Of a DNA stretch of 64,000 nt, positions 1-7,076 are shown one piece after another. The notes under the pieces are model-generated. The model saw nothing but the letters and a program-made list of their open reading frames with translations, made no database searches and was not told the DNA's origin. Source of the DNA: an uncultured Clostridia bacterium (GTDB lineage: Bacteria; Bacillota; Clostridia; TANB77; CAG-508); assembly GCA_934167965.1 (NCBI GenBank), contig CAKPMJ010000005.1:124001-188000 (forward strand), given 5' to 3'. Numbering within the stretch: the first letter of the stretch is position 1; each line of letters begins with the position of its first letter. Made by a program: the position numbers and the translations under genes.

Positions 1-756
1 GATATTTTAGAAAAAGAAAAAATAAAAGAAACATTTTTCAAACCATATTATGAATGCAATTTGTGTAAAGATACAGGTTATATAATGACTGAAGATGGAA
101 AAAATGTTATGTGTAATTGTTTAAAGCAAAATATATTAAATAATTTATATAATAAGTCTAATTTATCAAACATAGATAAAGAAAATTTTGAACATTTTGA
201 TGAAGATAAATTTTCTAATAAAAAAGAAGTACAATATGGTTTTTCGCCCAGGGAAAATATTATAAATATAAAAAATGCAAGTTTGAATTTTATAGAAAAA
301 TTTGATGATTTAAATACAAAAAATTTATTATTCACGGGGAATACAGGGCTTGGTAAAAGTTATATGTCTAATTGTATTGCAAATGAATTACTAAAAAGAG
401 GAAAGACGGTATTATATCAAACAGCACCAGTATTACTTGAAACAATAATAGATAATAAATTTAATAAATATAAAACAACAGATACAAATAATTTTTATAA
501 TGATATTTTAAATGTAGATTTACTTATAATAGATGATTTAGGAACAGAATATTTAAATAGTATGAAACTTAGTGAGTTATTTACAATATTAAATACAAGA
601 ATTTTGAATTTAAATAAACCAACAAAAACAATAATTTCAACAAACTTAAATATTAACCAGATTTTTAATACTTATGAAGAACGAATTGGATCAAGAATAG
701 CAGGATATTATGATATTTATCAATTCTTTGGAGAAGATATAAGATTAAAACATTAA
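1..756 (+). CDS. DnaC/DnaI/IstB-like AAA+ ATPase, probable replicative helicase loader (5' partial)
   Basis: The frame is open from base 1, so the N-terminus lies outside the window; residues here are counted from base 1. A cysteine cluster (CNLC at about 20-23, CNC near 38-40) resembles the zinc-binding region of DnaI-type loaders. The AAA+ core shows Walker A GNTGLGKS (113-120), Walker B LLIIDDLGTE (about 175-184), a sensor-like STNLN and an arginine-finger-like ERIGSRI. Proteins of this type load the replicative helicase at oriC; the related IstB proteins assist IS21 transposition. No IstA transposase is visible downstream, so a loader is the better guess, although the upstream side cannot be seen. 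The gene ends 45 nt before a convergent CapA gene, with a terminator hairpin between. Confidence 0.8.
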   Translation, partial: DILEKEKIKETFFKPYYECNLCKDTGYIMTEDGKNVMCNCLKQNILNNLYNKSNLSNIDKENFEHFDEDKFSNKKEVQYGFSPRENIINIKNASLNFIEKFDDLNTKNLLFTGNTGLGKSYMSNCIANELLKRGKTVLYQTAPVLLETIIDNKFNKYKTTDTNNFYNDILNVDLLIIDDLGTEYLNSMKLSELFTILNTRILNLNKPTKTIISTNLNINQIFNTYEERIGSRIAGYYDIYQFFGEDIRLKH

Positions 757-761
757 AAATA

Positions 762-792
762 AGAGATAGAATATTTAAAAAATTCTATCTCT
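762..792. terminator. Bidirectional intrinsic terminator between converging genes
   Basis: An 11-bp perfect stem (762-772 with 782-792) lies between the converging helicase-loader and CapA genes. A/T-rich tracts on both sides give U-runs in either direction. Confidence 0.75.
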
Positions 793-798
793 AAATTT

Positions 799-2103
799 TC
801 ATTTTATTTCTTTACCAATTATTTTCTTTATATTTTTTAATTCTGTTTTTAAAGCATTGTAAGTAGTTTTATTAATTGTTTTATTACCTGCTTCATATGC
901 TTCGATATTTTTATTAATATCTAAAATTTTAAATTTTTTCTTTGACTTAGAAGAATCTTTATACATATAAATAGGTGTATAAGTTGCTTTATCTATAGAA
1001 ATTTTATTAGTATCTCCATGTTTTGTTACTGTTAAATTTACTATAGCAGAATCTTGTGTATATTGTTTATTTTGGTTTGACATGAAATTCCCTAATGAAT
1101 AAATAACAAAACCGTCTTTTTTAGTTCCATCTGCTAGTTTAATAGTTCTTTTCTCCATTGGTTGTGGTACATGAGGATGGTTACCTAAAATAATATCTGC
1201 ACCATTATCAAATAGGAAATCTGCTAAATCTTTTTGAGTAGCATTTTGCTTAGTTTGATATTCAATTCCCCAATGCATAGCAACACATATAATATCTGGA
1301 TTTTTTTCTTTTGCTAAATTTATTTGGTTTAATATATGTTCTTTATCAATTAAGTTTACACAATAATCCTTGCCTTTAGGTACAGGAATGCCATTTGTTC
1401 CATAAGTAAAACTTAAAAATGCAATGGAAACACCTTTTACATTTTTTATTAAAATATTATCTTGTTCTTCTTTAGATGTAAATATACCTGTATGAGAAAG
1501 ATCAGCTTGATCTAAATATTTAATTGTACTTGCGACTCCATTATATCCTTTATCTAAACAATGGTTGTTTGCGGTTGAAACAACATCAAAACCAACTTGT
1601 TTTAAGTTCTTAGCTAATATTTCTGGAGTATTAAATGTAGGATATCCACTATATCCAACTTTTGAACCCGCAAAAGTTGTTTCTAAATTTCCTACAGTGA
1701 TGTCTGGTGTTTGCAAATGATATTTAATATCATCAAAATAATATGAAAAATCATAAGAAGACTTTGATGAATTATATGCATCCATATACATGGTGTTATG
1801 GCACATAATATCTCCTGTTATAGCCATAGTAAATGTGCTATCTGCTTTATTTTCTGTTGTATTATTATTTGCTTCTTCAGTATTAGTTTCAGTTTTATTT
1901 TCTATATTAATATTTTCATTTGCAAAATTTTCTGTTAAATTTGATTCTTTAGATGTATTTAACTCAGTATTTTTATTTCTATGTGTAAATTTATTTATAA
2001 AAATTATTGTAGCAAAAATTATTAATATAAATAAAATTAATTCAATCTTTTTTAAAAATTTTAATCTACGTTTTTTAGCTTGTCTGCTTCTTTGGCTTCT
2101 CAT
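799..2103 (-). CDS. CapA family metallophosphatase-like membrane protein
   Basis: A 434-residue protein of the CapA/PgsA family (poly-gamma-glutamate or capsule-associated, calcineurin-like fold). A basic N-terminus and one membrane segment (about residues 20-40) anchor an extracytoplasmic domain after a low-complexity N/T/E-rich linker. Family motifs seen: ITGDIMCHN (first metal site), VGNLETTF, TANNHCLDKG and DIILGNHPHVPQP. I place the start at the ATG at 2103 rather than an in-frame ATG at 2118, because that upstream codon and the next two overlap the Shine-Dalgarno GGAGGT (2111-2116), which is 7 nt from the 2103 start. No pgsB or pgsC neighbour exists, so the substrate is unknown; many clostridial CapA homologues stand alone. 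A promoter lies just upstream. Confidence 0.85.
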   Translation of the reverse strand: MRSQRSRQAKKRRLKFLKKIELILFILIIFATIIFINKFTHRNKNTELNTSKESNLTENFANENINIENKTETNTEEANNNTTENKADSTFTMAITGDIMCHNTMYMDAYNSSKSSYDFSYYFDDIKYHLQTPDITVGNLETTFAGSKVGYSGYPTFNTPEILAKNLKQVGFDVVSTANNHCLDKGYNGVASTIKYLDQADLSHTGIFTSKEEQDNILIKNVKGVSIAFLSFTYGTNGIPVPKGKDYCVNLIDKEHILNQINLAKEKNPDIICVAMHWGIEYQTKQNATQKDLADFLFDNGADIILGNHPHVPQPMEKRTIKLADGTKKDGFVIYSLGNFMSNQNKQYTQDSAIVNLTVTKHGDTNKISIDKATYTPIYMYKDSSKSKKKFKILDINKNIEAYEAGNKTINKTTYNALKTELKNIKKIIGKEIK

Positions 2104-2131
2104 AAAATGCACCTCCATTTTTTATATATAA

Positions 2132-2160
2132 AAGATATCATAAAAACATTTTTTTTTCAA
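2132..2160 (-). promoter_or_regulatory. Promoter of the CapA gene
   Basis: On the minus strand TTGAAA (2160-2155), a 17-nt spacer and TATCTT (2137-2132) sit about 30 nt ahead of the start. Confidence 0.5.
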
Positions 2161-2208
2161 TAAAATTATAATAATTGAATAAAAATTTTTATTTAGGGAA
2201 TAGTAAGT

Positions 2209-2237
2209 TTGACATATTTTTATTTGAAACATAAAGA
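2209..2237 (+). promoter_or_regulatory. Likely promoter of the DUF378 gene
   Basis: TTGACA (2209-2214) with a weak -10 (TAAAGA, 2232-2237) at 17-nt spacing. It is the only plausible promoter before the gene. Confidence 0.4.
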
Positions 2238-2262
2238 TATGAAATGAAAAGAGGTGTTTTAG

Positions 2263-2451
2263 ATGAAAACAATAGATACAATTGCATTAATATTAATAAT
2301 TATTGGAGCTATAAACTGGGGATTAATAGGATTCTTTAGTTTTGACTTAGTTGCTGCAATATTTGGTGCTATGACAACATTTACTAGAATTATTTATGCT
2401 TTAGTTGGTATTTCTGGTATATGGGGAATTAAATTATTATTTGATGATTAA
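2263..2451 (+). CDS. DUF378 family small membrane protein
   Basis: A 62-residue protein with two hydrophobic segments (about 5-28 and 38-58). The family signature IGAINWGLIGFFSFDLVAAI near the N-terminus, and a second helix starting at the conserved TRIIYALVGISG, match DUF378. The function is unknown; these proteins are common as short stand-alone genes in Firmicutes. The Shine-Dalgarno GAGGTG is well placed before the ATG. A MITE-like inverted-repeat element begins immediately after its stop codon and probably supplies its terminator. Confidence 0.85.
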   Translation: MKTIDTIALILIIIGAINWGLIGFFSFDLVAAIFGAMTTFTRIIYALVGISGIWGIKLLFDD

Positions 2452-2623
2452 TCATTTGGGGACGGTTCTCCAGTGAACAAGAAAAAATCTTATAAACCTC
2501 AAAGCTATATTAAAATAGCGAGTTTATAAGATTTTTTTGATACCTATCTTACAGGACCACATGTGTCCCTAACTGGGTTTTAAGATGTGTCCCAAAGTTC
2601 ACTGGAGAACCGTCCCCAAATGA
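2452..2623. mobile_element. MITE/REP-like element with 27-bp perfect terminal inverted repeats
   Basis: Bases 2452-2478 and 2597-2623 are perfect inverted repeats of 27 bp containing GGGGACGGTTCTCC. Between them is a second palindrome (2482-2537), and there is no coding capacity. The ends resemble GGGACGGTTCT-type repeats of clostridia that I associate with REP or IS200-like elements (from memory). No transposase is encoded nearby. A related GGGACGTTCT core occurs in the pilin leaders at 2887 and 20051. Confidence 0.7.
2482..2537. terminator. Internal palindrome of the MITE, terminator-like
   Basis: A perfect 16-bp stem (2482-2497 with 2522-2537) starts with six A and ends with six T, so it can act as an intrinsic terminator in both directions, including for the DUF378 gene. 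Confidence 0.6.
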
Positions 2624-2643
2624 AAAAATAATTAAAGTTAATA

Positions 2644-2672
2644 TTGACAAAAAATTGCAGTAATGGTAATAT
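2644..2672 (+). promoter_or_regulatory. Promoter of pilin leader 1
   Basis: TTGACA (2644-2649), 17-nt spacer, TAATAT (2667-2672). The same boxes and spacing occur ahead of the second pilin leader (19815-19843), with the shared stretch GTAATG just before the -10. Confidence 0.7.
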
Positions 2673-2704
2673 AATGGCAAAAGAAGAAAAAAGGAGAACT
2701 ACAA

Positions 2705-2779
<75 letters not shown>

Positions 2780-2815
2780 TTTAAATAAGAATAATAAAAT
2801 ATATAGTGAAAAAGG

Positions 2816-2874
2816 CAATATTAGCTTATCTGGTAAGTACTATGATACCGGATAAGTTTATATTGTCTTTTTAT
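2816..2874 (+). terminator. Conserved 20-bp leader hairpin with U-tract
   Basis: Arms 2816-2835 and 2846-2865 pair over 20 bp with one mismatch and two G-U pairs, followed by TCTTTTTAT. The second copy (19988-20044) pairs over its full length and carries two compensatory base-pair changes, so the structure itself is conserved. It is probably an intrinsic terminator or attenuator between the short ORF and the pilin gene. Confidence 0.7.
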
Positions 2875-2886
2875 AGTGAGTGAAAG

Positions 2887-2915
2887 TTGTCAATAGGGAC
2901 GTTCTTTTTTGACAA
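2887..2915 (+). repeat. REP-like hairpin with GGGACGTTCT core
   Basis: TTGTCAA (2887-2893) and TTGACAA (2909-2915) flank GGGACGTTCTTTT. Nearly the same sequence is at 20051-20079, and a related core (GGGGACGGTTCTC) forms the ends of the MITE at 2452-2623. The right arm contains a perfect TTGACA that could serve as a -35, but no convincing -10 follows. Confidence 0.6.
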
Positions 2916-2934
2916 TGAAAAAAATAATAAAAGT

Positions 2935-2980
2935 ATGAATAAAAATCACTGTAAAAAGAAAAATAAATATGATAATATAG
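2935..2980 (+). other. Block conserved between the two pilin leaders, possible second short ORF
   Basis: These 46 bases are nearly identical to those starting at 20098. Translated from the ATG at 2935 they read MNKNHCKKKNKYDNI; the second copy gives the same with I for K, from a GTG. Here the frame stays open to 3210 and overlaps the pilin gene out of frame, so it may be a degraded leader ORF or a DNA/RNA element rather than a gene. Confidence 0.4.
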
Positions 2981-3064
2981 CATTAGAGCTAAACAGACTA
3001 AAAACTATATCTGTAAAATACATAGATATAAAAAGCAAAAGTAAAAAAGGGAGGAAAAAGAAAG

Positions 3065-4366
3065 ATGAAAAGAAACAAGGGAATAACGTTAATAGCACTG
3101 GTAATAACAATAATAGTATTGCTAATATTAGCAGGAGTAGCAATAGCAATGCTATCAGGAGAAAATGGAATATTAAAAAAGGCAGCAGATGCAAAAACAA
3201 AAACAGATGAAGCACAAACAAATGAAACAAAGGATTTGCAAGCACTAGAATATCTATTAAAAAAGAATACAGGAGATAGATGCTGGCAATACAAGAAAGA
3301 TAGCAATGGAAGAAAAACAATAATAACAGATGGAACAGTAGAATTGCCAATAGGAACATATATAAATTATGATCCAACAAAAGATGCTGATGGAAAAGAA
3401 ATAGAGAAGACAATAACATCAAATGGAGGAAGTCCAACAGACACAGGATATTACAAAGCCAGTGAAAAAACAGAAACAGAAGGAAATGGATATGGAGCAC
3501 AAGAGTATAGTAATAAAGCCACAACAAACGGATGGAGAGTGTTAGGAGTAGACGAAAAAACAGGAGAACTATTAATAATTTCAGCAGACCCAGTAAAAAC
3601 AACAGGAAATGCAAATTTTTATTTAAGAGGAATAGCAGGATATAATTATGGAGAAAGTGAATTAAATAAAGTATGTAGTGTATATGGAAGTGGATATGGA
3701 GCAACAGGAGCAAGAAGTGTAAATGTAGATGATATAAATAAAATAACAGGGTATAATCCAAATAATGTAGGAAAATATGATCCAGAGCAAAAAACAACAG
3801 GAACAAAATATTCTGCTGGTCAAGCATATGAATATGGAAATCAAACAACATATAAATGGACATCAACAGCAAATGTAGTATCATGGTCAGGAAGTAACAC
3901 AAAAAGCGGAACAGGTTCAGCTCAAAGCAAATATGCGGATTATGGATTCAATTGGTATGATATAGGAAGTAAGACATGGAAAAATTCAATGCAAGATACA
4001 ACTAATCCAGCAGATATAACAACATTAACAAGTACAAGTTATTATTACTATCCTGATTCATTAAAAACATCATCAGGAGCAGGAGAAGGATTAAGTACAA
4101 CAAGTGAAGAATATAAAACATTGTTTATGAACAAAGCAGGCTCAAAAGTAAGTTACTGGCTGGCTTCGTCGTTTGTCTGTACCGACTCTAGCTATGCTTA
4201 TTTCGGTATGCGCGTTGTGAGCTCTAGCGGCTACGTGAACAGCCTCAGCTTGTACGCCTCGAATGGTAACGTAATTAGTACGAGCTATGGGGTCCGCCCC
4301 GTAGTTTCTCTAAAGTCTGACATCCAATTAGGAGAAGGAACAGACGGAAGTTATGATTTGAAATAG
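3065..4366 (+). CDS. Type IV pilin-like surface protein with a putative DGR-diversified C-type-lectin-like C-terminus
   Basis: A 433-residue protein. The N-terminus has a class III prepilin signal: short basic leader MKRNKG, cleavage expected after G6, then a hydrophobic helix starting ITLIALVITI (about 7-28). The usual Glu5 of mature pilins is Ala here. The shared stretch LSGENGILKKA follows, then a soluble domain containing NGWRVLGVDEKTGELLIIS and ending in YWLASSFV...YGVRPVVSL. That ending fits DUF6273/FGE-type C-lectin folds, the usual scaffold of DGR target proteins. The last third (4150-4320) has very different base and codon use from the rest and is annotated separately. The start is preceded by GGGAGG (about 3049-3054). 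The protein is probably exported and displayed through pilus-type machinery encoded elsewhere; no pilB, pilC or pilD is in the window. Confidence 0.8.
   Translation: MKRNKGITLIALVITIIVLLILAGVAIAMLSGENGILKKAADAKTKTDEAQTNETKDLQALEYLLKKNTGDRCWQYKKDSNGRKTIITDGTVELPIGTYINYDPTKDADGKEIEKTITSNGGSPTDTGYYKASEKTETEGNGYGAQEYSNKATTNGWRVLGVDEKTGELLIISADPVKTTGNANFYLRGIAGYNYGESELNKVCSVYGSGYGATGARSVNVDDINKITGYNPNNVGKYDPEQKTTGTKYSAGQAYEYGNQTTYKWTSTANVVSWSGSNTKSGTGSAQSKYADYGFNWYDIGSKTWKNSMQDTTNPADITTLTSTSYYYYPDSLKTSSGAGEGLSTTSEEYKTLFMNKAGSKVSYWLASSFVCTDSSYAYFGMRVVSSSGYVNSLSLYASNGNVISTSYGVRPVVSLKSDIQLGEGTDGSYDLK
4150..4320 (+). other. Putative DGR variable region (VR) in the pilin-like gene
   Basis: GC is about 50% here by hand count (86 of 170) against about 32% just upstream (3961-4020). 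Codons change sharply: very few end in A, while AGC, TAC, GGC, CTC, TTC, GCC and CGC appear, which are hardly used elsewhere in the gene. Many are NNC or NNT, as expected when AAC/AAT codons of a template repeat are mutagenised at adenine. The encoded segment runs YWLASSFVCTDSSYAYFGMR to GVRPVVSL, the C-lectin pattern of DGR targets. The GC-rich, A-poor stretch GGGGTCCGCCCCGTAG near the 3' end suits an initiation-of-mutagenic-homology site. No reverse transcriptase or template repeat is seen in the window. Confidence 0.7.
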
Positions 4367-4389
4367 AATAAGCAGTTAGAACAAAAAAA

Positions 4390-4435
4390 TCGCTTTTCAA
4401 AGCAAGAAATATGCTGAGAAAAGCGAAAATTTTTT
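4390..4435 (+). terminator. Terminator after the pilin-like gene
   Basis: Stem 4390-4398 with 4418-4426 (TCGCTTTTC / GAAAAGCGA), followed by a T-run at 4430-4435. Confidence 0.7.
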
Positions 4436-4472
4436 GCTTAAAAGTAGCATTACGTAAACTATAAGCAAAAAA
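4430..4472. repeat. Second inverted repeat behind the pilin-like gene
   Basis: TTTTTTGCTTA (4430-4440) pairs perfectly with TAAGCAAAAAA (4462-4472). It reuses the T-run of the preceding terminator, so the two hairpins are mutually exclusive at that point. Confidence 0.55.
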
Positions 4473-4573
4473 ACATCAACTTAAATAAAAACTTAATTTC
4501 CGAATATCTTGCAATTTTAATTAAATTCTGTTAAAATAACAATGTATAAAAAGAGAAAATGAAAGGAGACGTC

Positions 4574-6157
4574 ATGTTATCTGCTAATGGAGTTACAATA
4601 CGCTTTGGAAAAAGAGTATTATTTGAAGACGTAAATATAAAATTTAATAAAGGAAACTGTTATGGAATAATAGGAGCAAACGGGGCTGGAAAATCAACAT
4701 TTCTAAAAGTTTTATCAGGAGAGATAGAGCCAAGCAAAGGAGATGTAACAAAAGAAAAAGGAGAAAGAATATCAGTACTTAGCCAAAACCACTTTGCTTA
4801 CGAAGAAAATCTAGTAATAGATACAGTAATAATGGGAAATAAAGAATTATATGATATAATGAAAGAAAAAGAAGCAATATATGCTAAGCCAGACTTTTCA
4901 GAAGAAGATGGAATGAAGGCTGCAAAACTAGAAGAAAAATTTGCTGAACTTGATGGTTGGAATGCAGAATCAGATGCGGCAATGCTTTTAAATGATTTAG
5001 GAATAGTGCCAGAAAATCATTATAAATTAATGAAAGATATAGAACCAAGAGAAAAAGTAAAAGTATTATTAGCACAAGCATTATTTGGAAATCCAGACAT
5101 ATTATTATTGGACGAACCAACAAATGACTTGGATTTAAAAAGCATAAATTGGTTACAAGAATTCTTAATAAACTTTGAAAATACAGTTATAGTTGTATCA
5201 CATGATAGATATTTCTTAAACAAAGTATGTACATATATTGCAGATGTTGACTTTGGAAAGATTACAATATATCCAGGAAATTATGATTTCTGGTATGAAT
5301 CAAGTCAATTGGCATTAAAGCAAGCAAGAGAGCAAAATAAAAAGAAAGAAGACAAGATAAAGGAATTACAAGACTTTATTGCAAGATTTAGTGCCAATGC
5401 TTCAAAATCTAAACAAGCTACATCAAGAAAGAAAACATTGGAAAAGATCCAGCTTGAAGAAATTAAGCCATCAAGTAGAAAATATCCATATGTAGACTTT
5501 AAACCAGATAGGGAACCAGGAAAAGAAATATTGCAAGTTAAGAACATATCAAAAACAATAAATGGAGAAAAAATATTGGACAATGTTTCGTTTACGGTTA
5601 AATCAGATGATAAAATTGCATTTTTAGCAGATAATGAAAATGCAAAAACAGTATTATTCCAAATAATAGCGGGAGAAATGGAACCAGATGAAGGTGAAAT
5701 AACATGGGGAATGACAATTACAAGTTCTTATTTCCCTAAGGATAATAGCTATTTATTTGAAAAAGATGAAACAATTACAGATTGGCTTCGTAAATACTCA
5801 AAAGACCCAGATGAAACTTATGTTAGAAGTTTCTTAGGAAGAATGTTGTTCTCAGGAGAAGAGGCATTAAAGAATGTTAAAGTAATGTCAGGAGGAGAGA
5901 AAGTAAGATGTGTTCTTTCTAAAATGATGCTTTCAGGAGCTAACTTTTTAATATTTGATGAGCCAACTAACCATTTGGATATGGAGAGCATTACAGCATT
6001 AAATGAAGGAATGACAAAATTTAAGGGAAATATTTTATTTACATCACATGACCATCAATTAACACAAACAGTAAGTAATAGAATAATTGATATAAAAAAT
6101 AATGGAACGATAATTGATAGAGAAGTTACTTATAATGAATATTTAGATATAGAGTAA
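4574..6157 (+). CDS. ABC-F family ATP-binding protein
   Basis: A 527-residue protein with two ABC cassettes and no membrane segment, the ABC-F plan (ribosome-associated translation factors, some conferring antibiotic resistance). Cassette 1 has Walker A GANGAGKST and Walker B LLLDEPTNDLD; its signature position reads EPREKVKV instead of the usual LSGGE type. Cassette 2 has a degenerate P-loop (ADNENAKTV), signature MSGGEKVR and FDEPTNHLD. The basic linker between them (about 250-300) is typical. The degenerate second P-loop and YFPKDNS are, as I recall, shared with the YkpA/YbiT group, so a housekeeping factor is more likely than a resistance gene. The ATG at 4574 is preferred over 4559 because AAAGGAGA lies between them. 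It follows two hairpins closing the pilin gene. Confidence 0.88.
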   Translation: MLSANGVTIRFGKRVLFEDVNIKFNKGNCYGIIGANGAGKSTFLKVLSGEIEPSKGDVTKEKGERISVLSQNHFAYEENLVIDTVIMGNKELYDIMKEKEAIYAKPDFSEEDGMKAAKLEEKFAELDGWNAESDAAMLLNDLGIVPENHYKLMKDIEPREKVKVLLAQALFGNPDILLLDEPTNDLDLKSINWLQEFLINFENTVIVVSHDRYFLNKVCTYIADVDFGKITIYPGNYDFWYESSQLALKQAREQNKKKEDKIKELQDFIARFSANASKSKQATSRKKTLEKIQLEEIKPSSRKYPYVDFKPDREPGKEILQVKNISKTINGEKILDNVSFTVKSDDKIAFLADNENAKTVLFQIIAGEMEPDEGEITWGMTITSSYFPKDNSYLFEKDETITDWLRKYSKDPDETYVRSFLGRMLFSGEEALKNVKVMSGGEKVRCVLSKMMLSGANFLIFDEPTNHLDMESITALNEGMTKFKGNILFTSHDHQLTQTVSNRIIDIKNNGTIIDREVTYNEYLDIE

Positions 6158-6194
6158 AAATGCTATAAAAATTCGACAAAAAGATACAATTGTA

Positions 6195-6223
6195 TTGACA
6201 TAATAAGTTTTGAATGGTATAAT
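6195..6223 (+). promoter_or_regulatory. Consensus promoter ahead of the coupling-protein cluster
   Basis: TTGACA (6195-6200), 17-nt spacer, TATAAT (6218-6223) with an upstream TGG extension. It drives the two small genes and the VirD4-like gene, which are closely spaced. Confidence 0.8.
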
Positions 6224-6289
6224 TAAGAATGGCGATTATACTAATGAGAAACTATGTGTTAAACCATATAGAAATTGGAGGTAGTTAAA

Positions 6290-6808
6290 ATGGAAACATG
6301 GCAAGGTAAACATTTTAGTATTACAGATCCTAAAGGAGTAAACACAGTAATTTATGAGGTGTATGTGACGGACAAGGAGTATTTAGGGGAATATCCTAAA
6401 TATACTGTAGAAAGACTAGAATGTAGTGAAGAGTTAAGAGGAGACTTAACTAAAAAAACATTTTATGTGGAAGATCCACAAGAAAATGGAAATCAACTTA
6501 TTATCTTATCATTTGCAAAAGATAGGGTAGTAGTTAATACTGGCCTTTTACAGGGTGACTCAGTAAAAATAACAAAAACACCAGTGCCACTAAAATTTGA
6601 TACTATGTATTCAGAAAAAGAAACAGTATTTAAAGAATTTCAATATACGCCAAACTTAAAAAGAGCAATTACAATAATAGACCCAGAAACTACAGAGGAA
6701 GTAAAGCCTAGGCTTTATTTTGATGAGGAAACAAATGAAGTTAAAGGAAAATGTAAATTAAAACCATATAAATCTTATTTCGCATTCGAATTAAGAGAGA
6801 AAAATTAG
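6290..6808 (+). CDS. Hypothetical protein, first gene of the VirD4-like operon
   Basis: A 172-residue soluble protein I do not recognise, beginning METWQGKHFSITDPKG. It is rich in charged residues and predicted beta strands, with no signal peptide, membrane segment or cysteine motif. The ATG at 6290 fits the Shine-Dalgarno GGAGG (6277-6281); an in-frame TTG at 6275 overlaps that site and is rejected. It starts about 65 nt after a consensus promoter and is followed 14 nt later by another small gene and then the coupling ATPase, so the three are probably co-transcribed. An accessory role for the coupling protein is possible but is inferred from position only. Confidence 0.7.
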   Translation: METWQGKHFSITDPKGVNTVIYEVYVTDKEYLGEYPKYTVERLECSEELRGDLTKKTFYVEDPQENGNQLIILSFAKDRVVVNTGLLQGDSVKITKTPVPLKFDTMYSEKETVFKEFQYTPNLKRAITIIDPETTEEVKPRLYFDEETNEVKGKCKLKPYKSYFAFELREKN

Positions 6809-6822
6809 GGAGGTTATAGATA

Positions 6823-7047
6823 ATGTCTAAATCTAAAGGAATCAAAAAAAGAGCCGCAGGTGAAAATGATACAGGATATGAATTTACAGGCACTACTTTT
6901 ATTGGAAGAGATGTAAAAGAGAAGGTATATAAAATTGAAGAGACTGAAAAAGGTGAAAAATCAGCACCAATTCATCCAGAACTAACAAAAGGAGTAGAAA
7001 TACCACTTTATGATGGAGGAAATCCTAATAGAGAAGAAGGAAGATAG
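6823..7047 (+). CDS. Hypothetical small protein, second gene of the VirD4-like operon
   Basis: A 74-residue, highly charged protein with no family I recognise. It begins MSKSKGIKKRAAG and ends in a polar tail. There is no membrane segment, so it is probably cytoplasmic. GGGAGG lies well placed before the ATG, and it is 14 nt behind the preceding gene and about 30 nt ahead of the coupling ATPase. Its size and position suit an adaptor, but nothing in the sequence proves it. Confidence 0.6.
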   Translation: MSKSKGIKKRAAGENDTGYEFTGTTFIGRDVKEKVYKIEETEKGEKSAPIHPELTKGVEIPLYDGGNPNREEGR

Positions 7048-7076
7048 TAGTTATAAACTAAAGAGAGGTGTCTTAT

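Noticed and set aside
2946..3902. A 318-codon minus-strand frame inside the first pilin gene
   Set aside because: Leu/His/Ile-rich shadow of an A/T-rich gene with no Shine-Dalgarno or recognisable domain.
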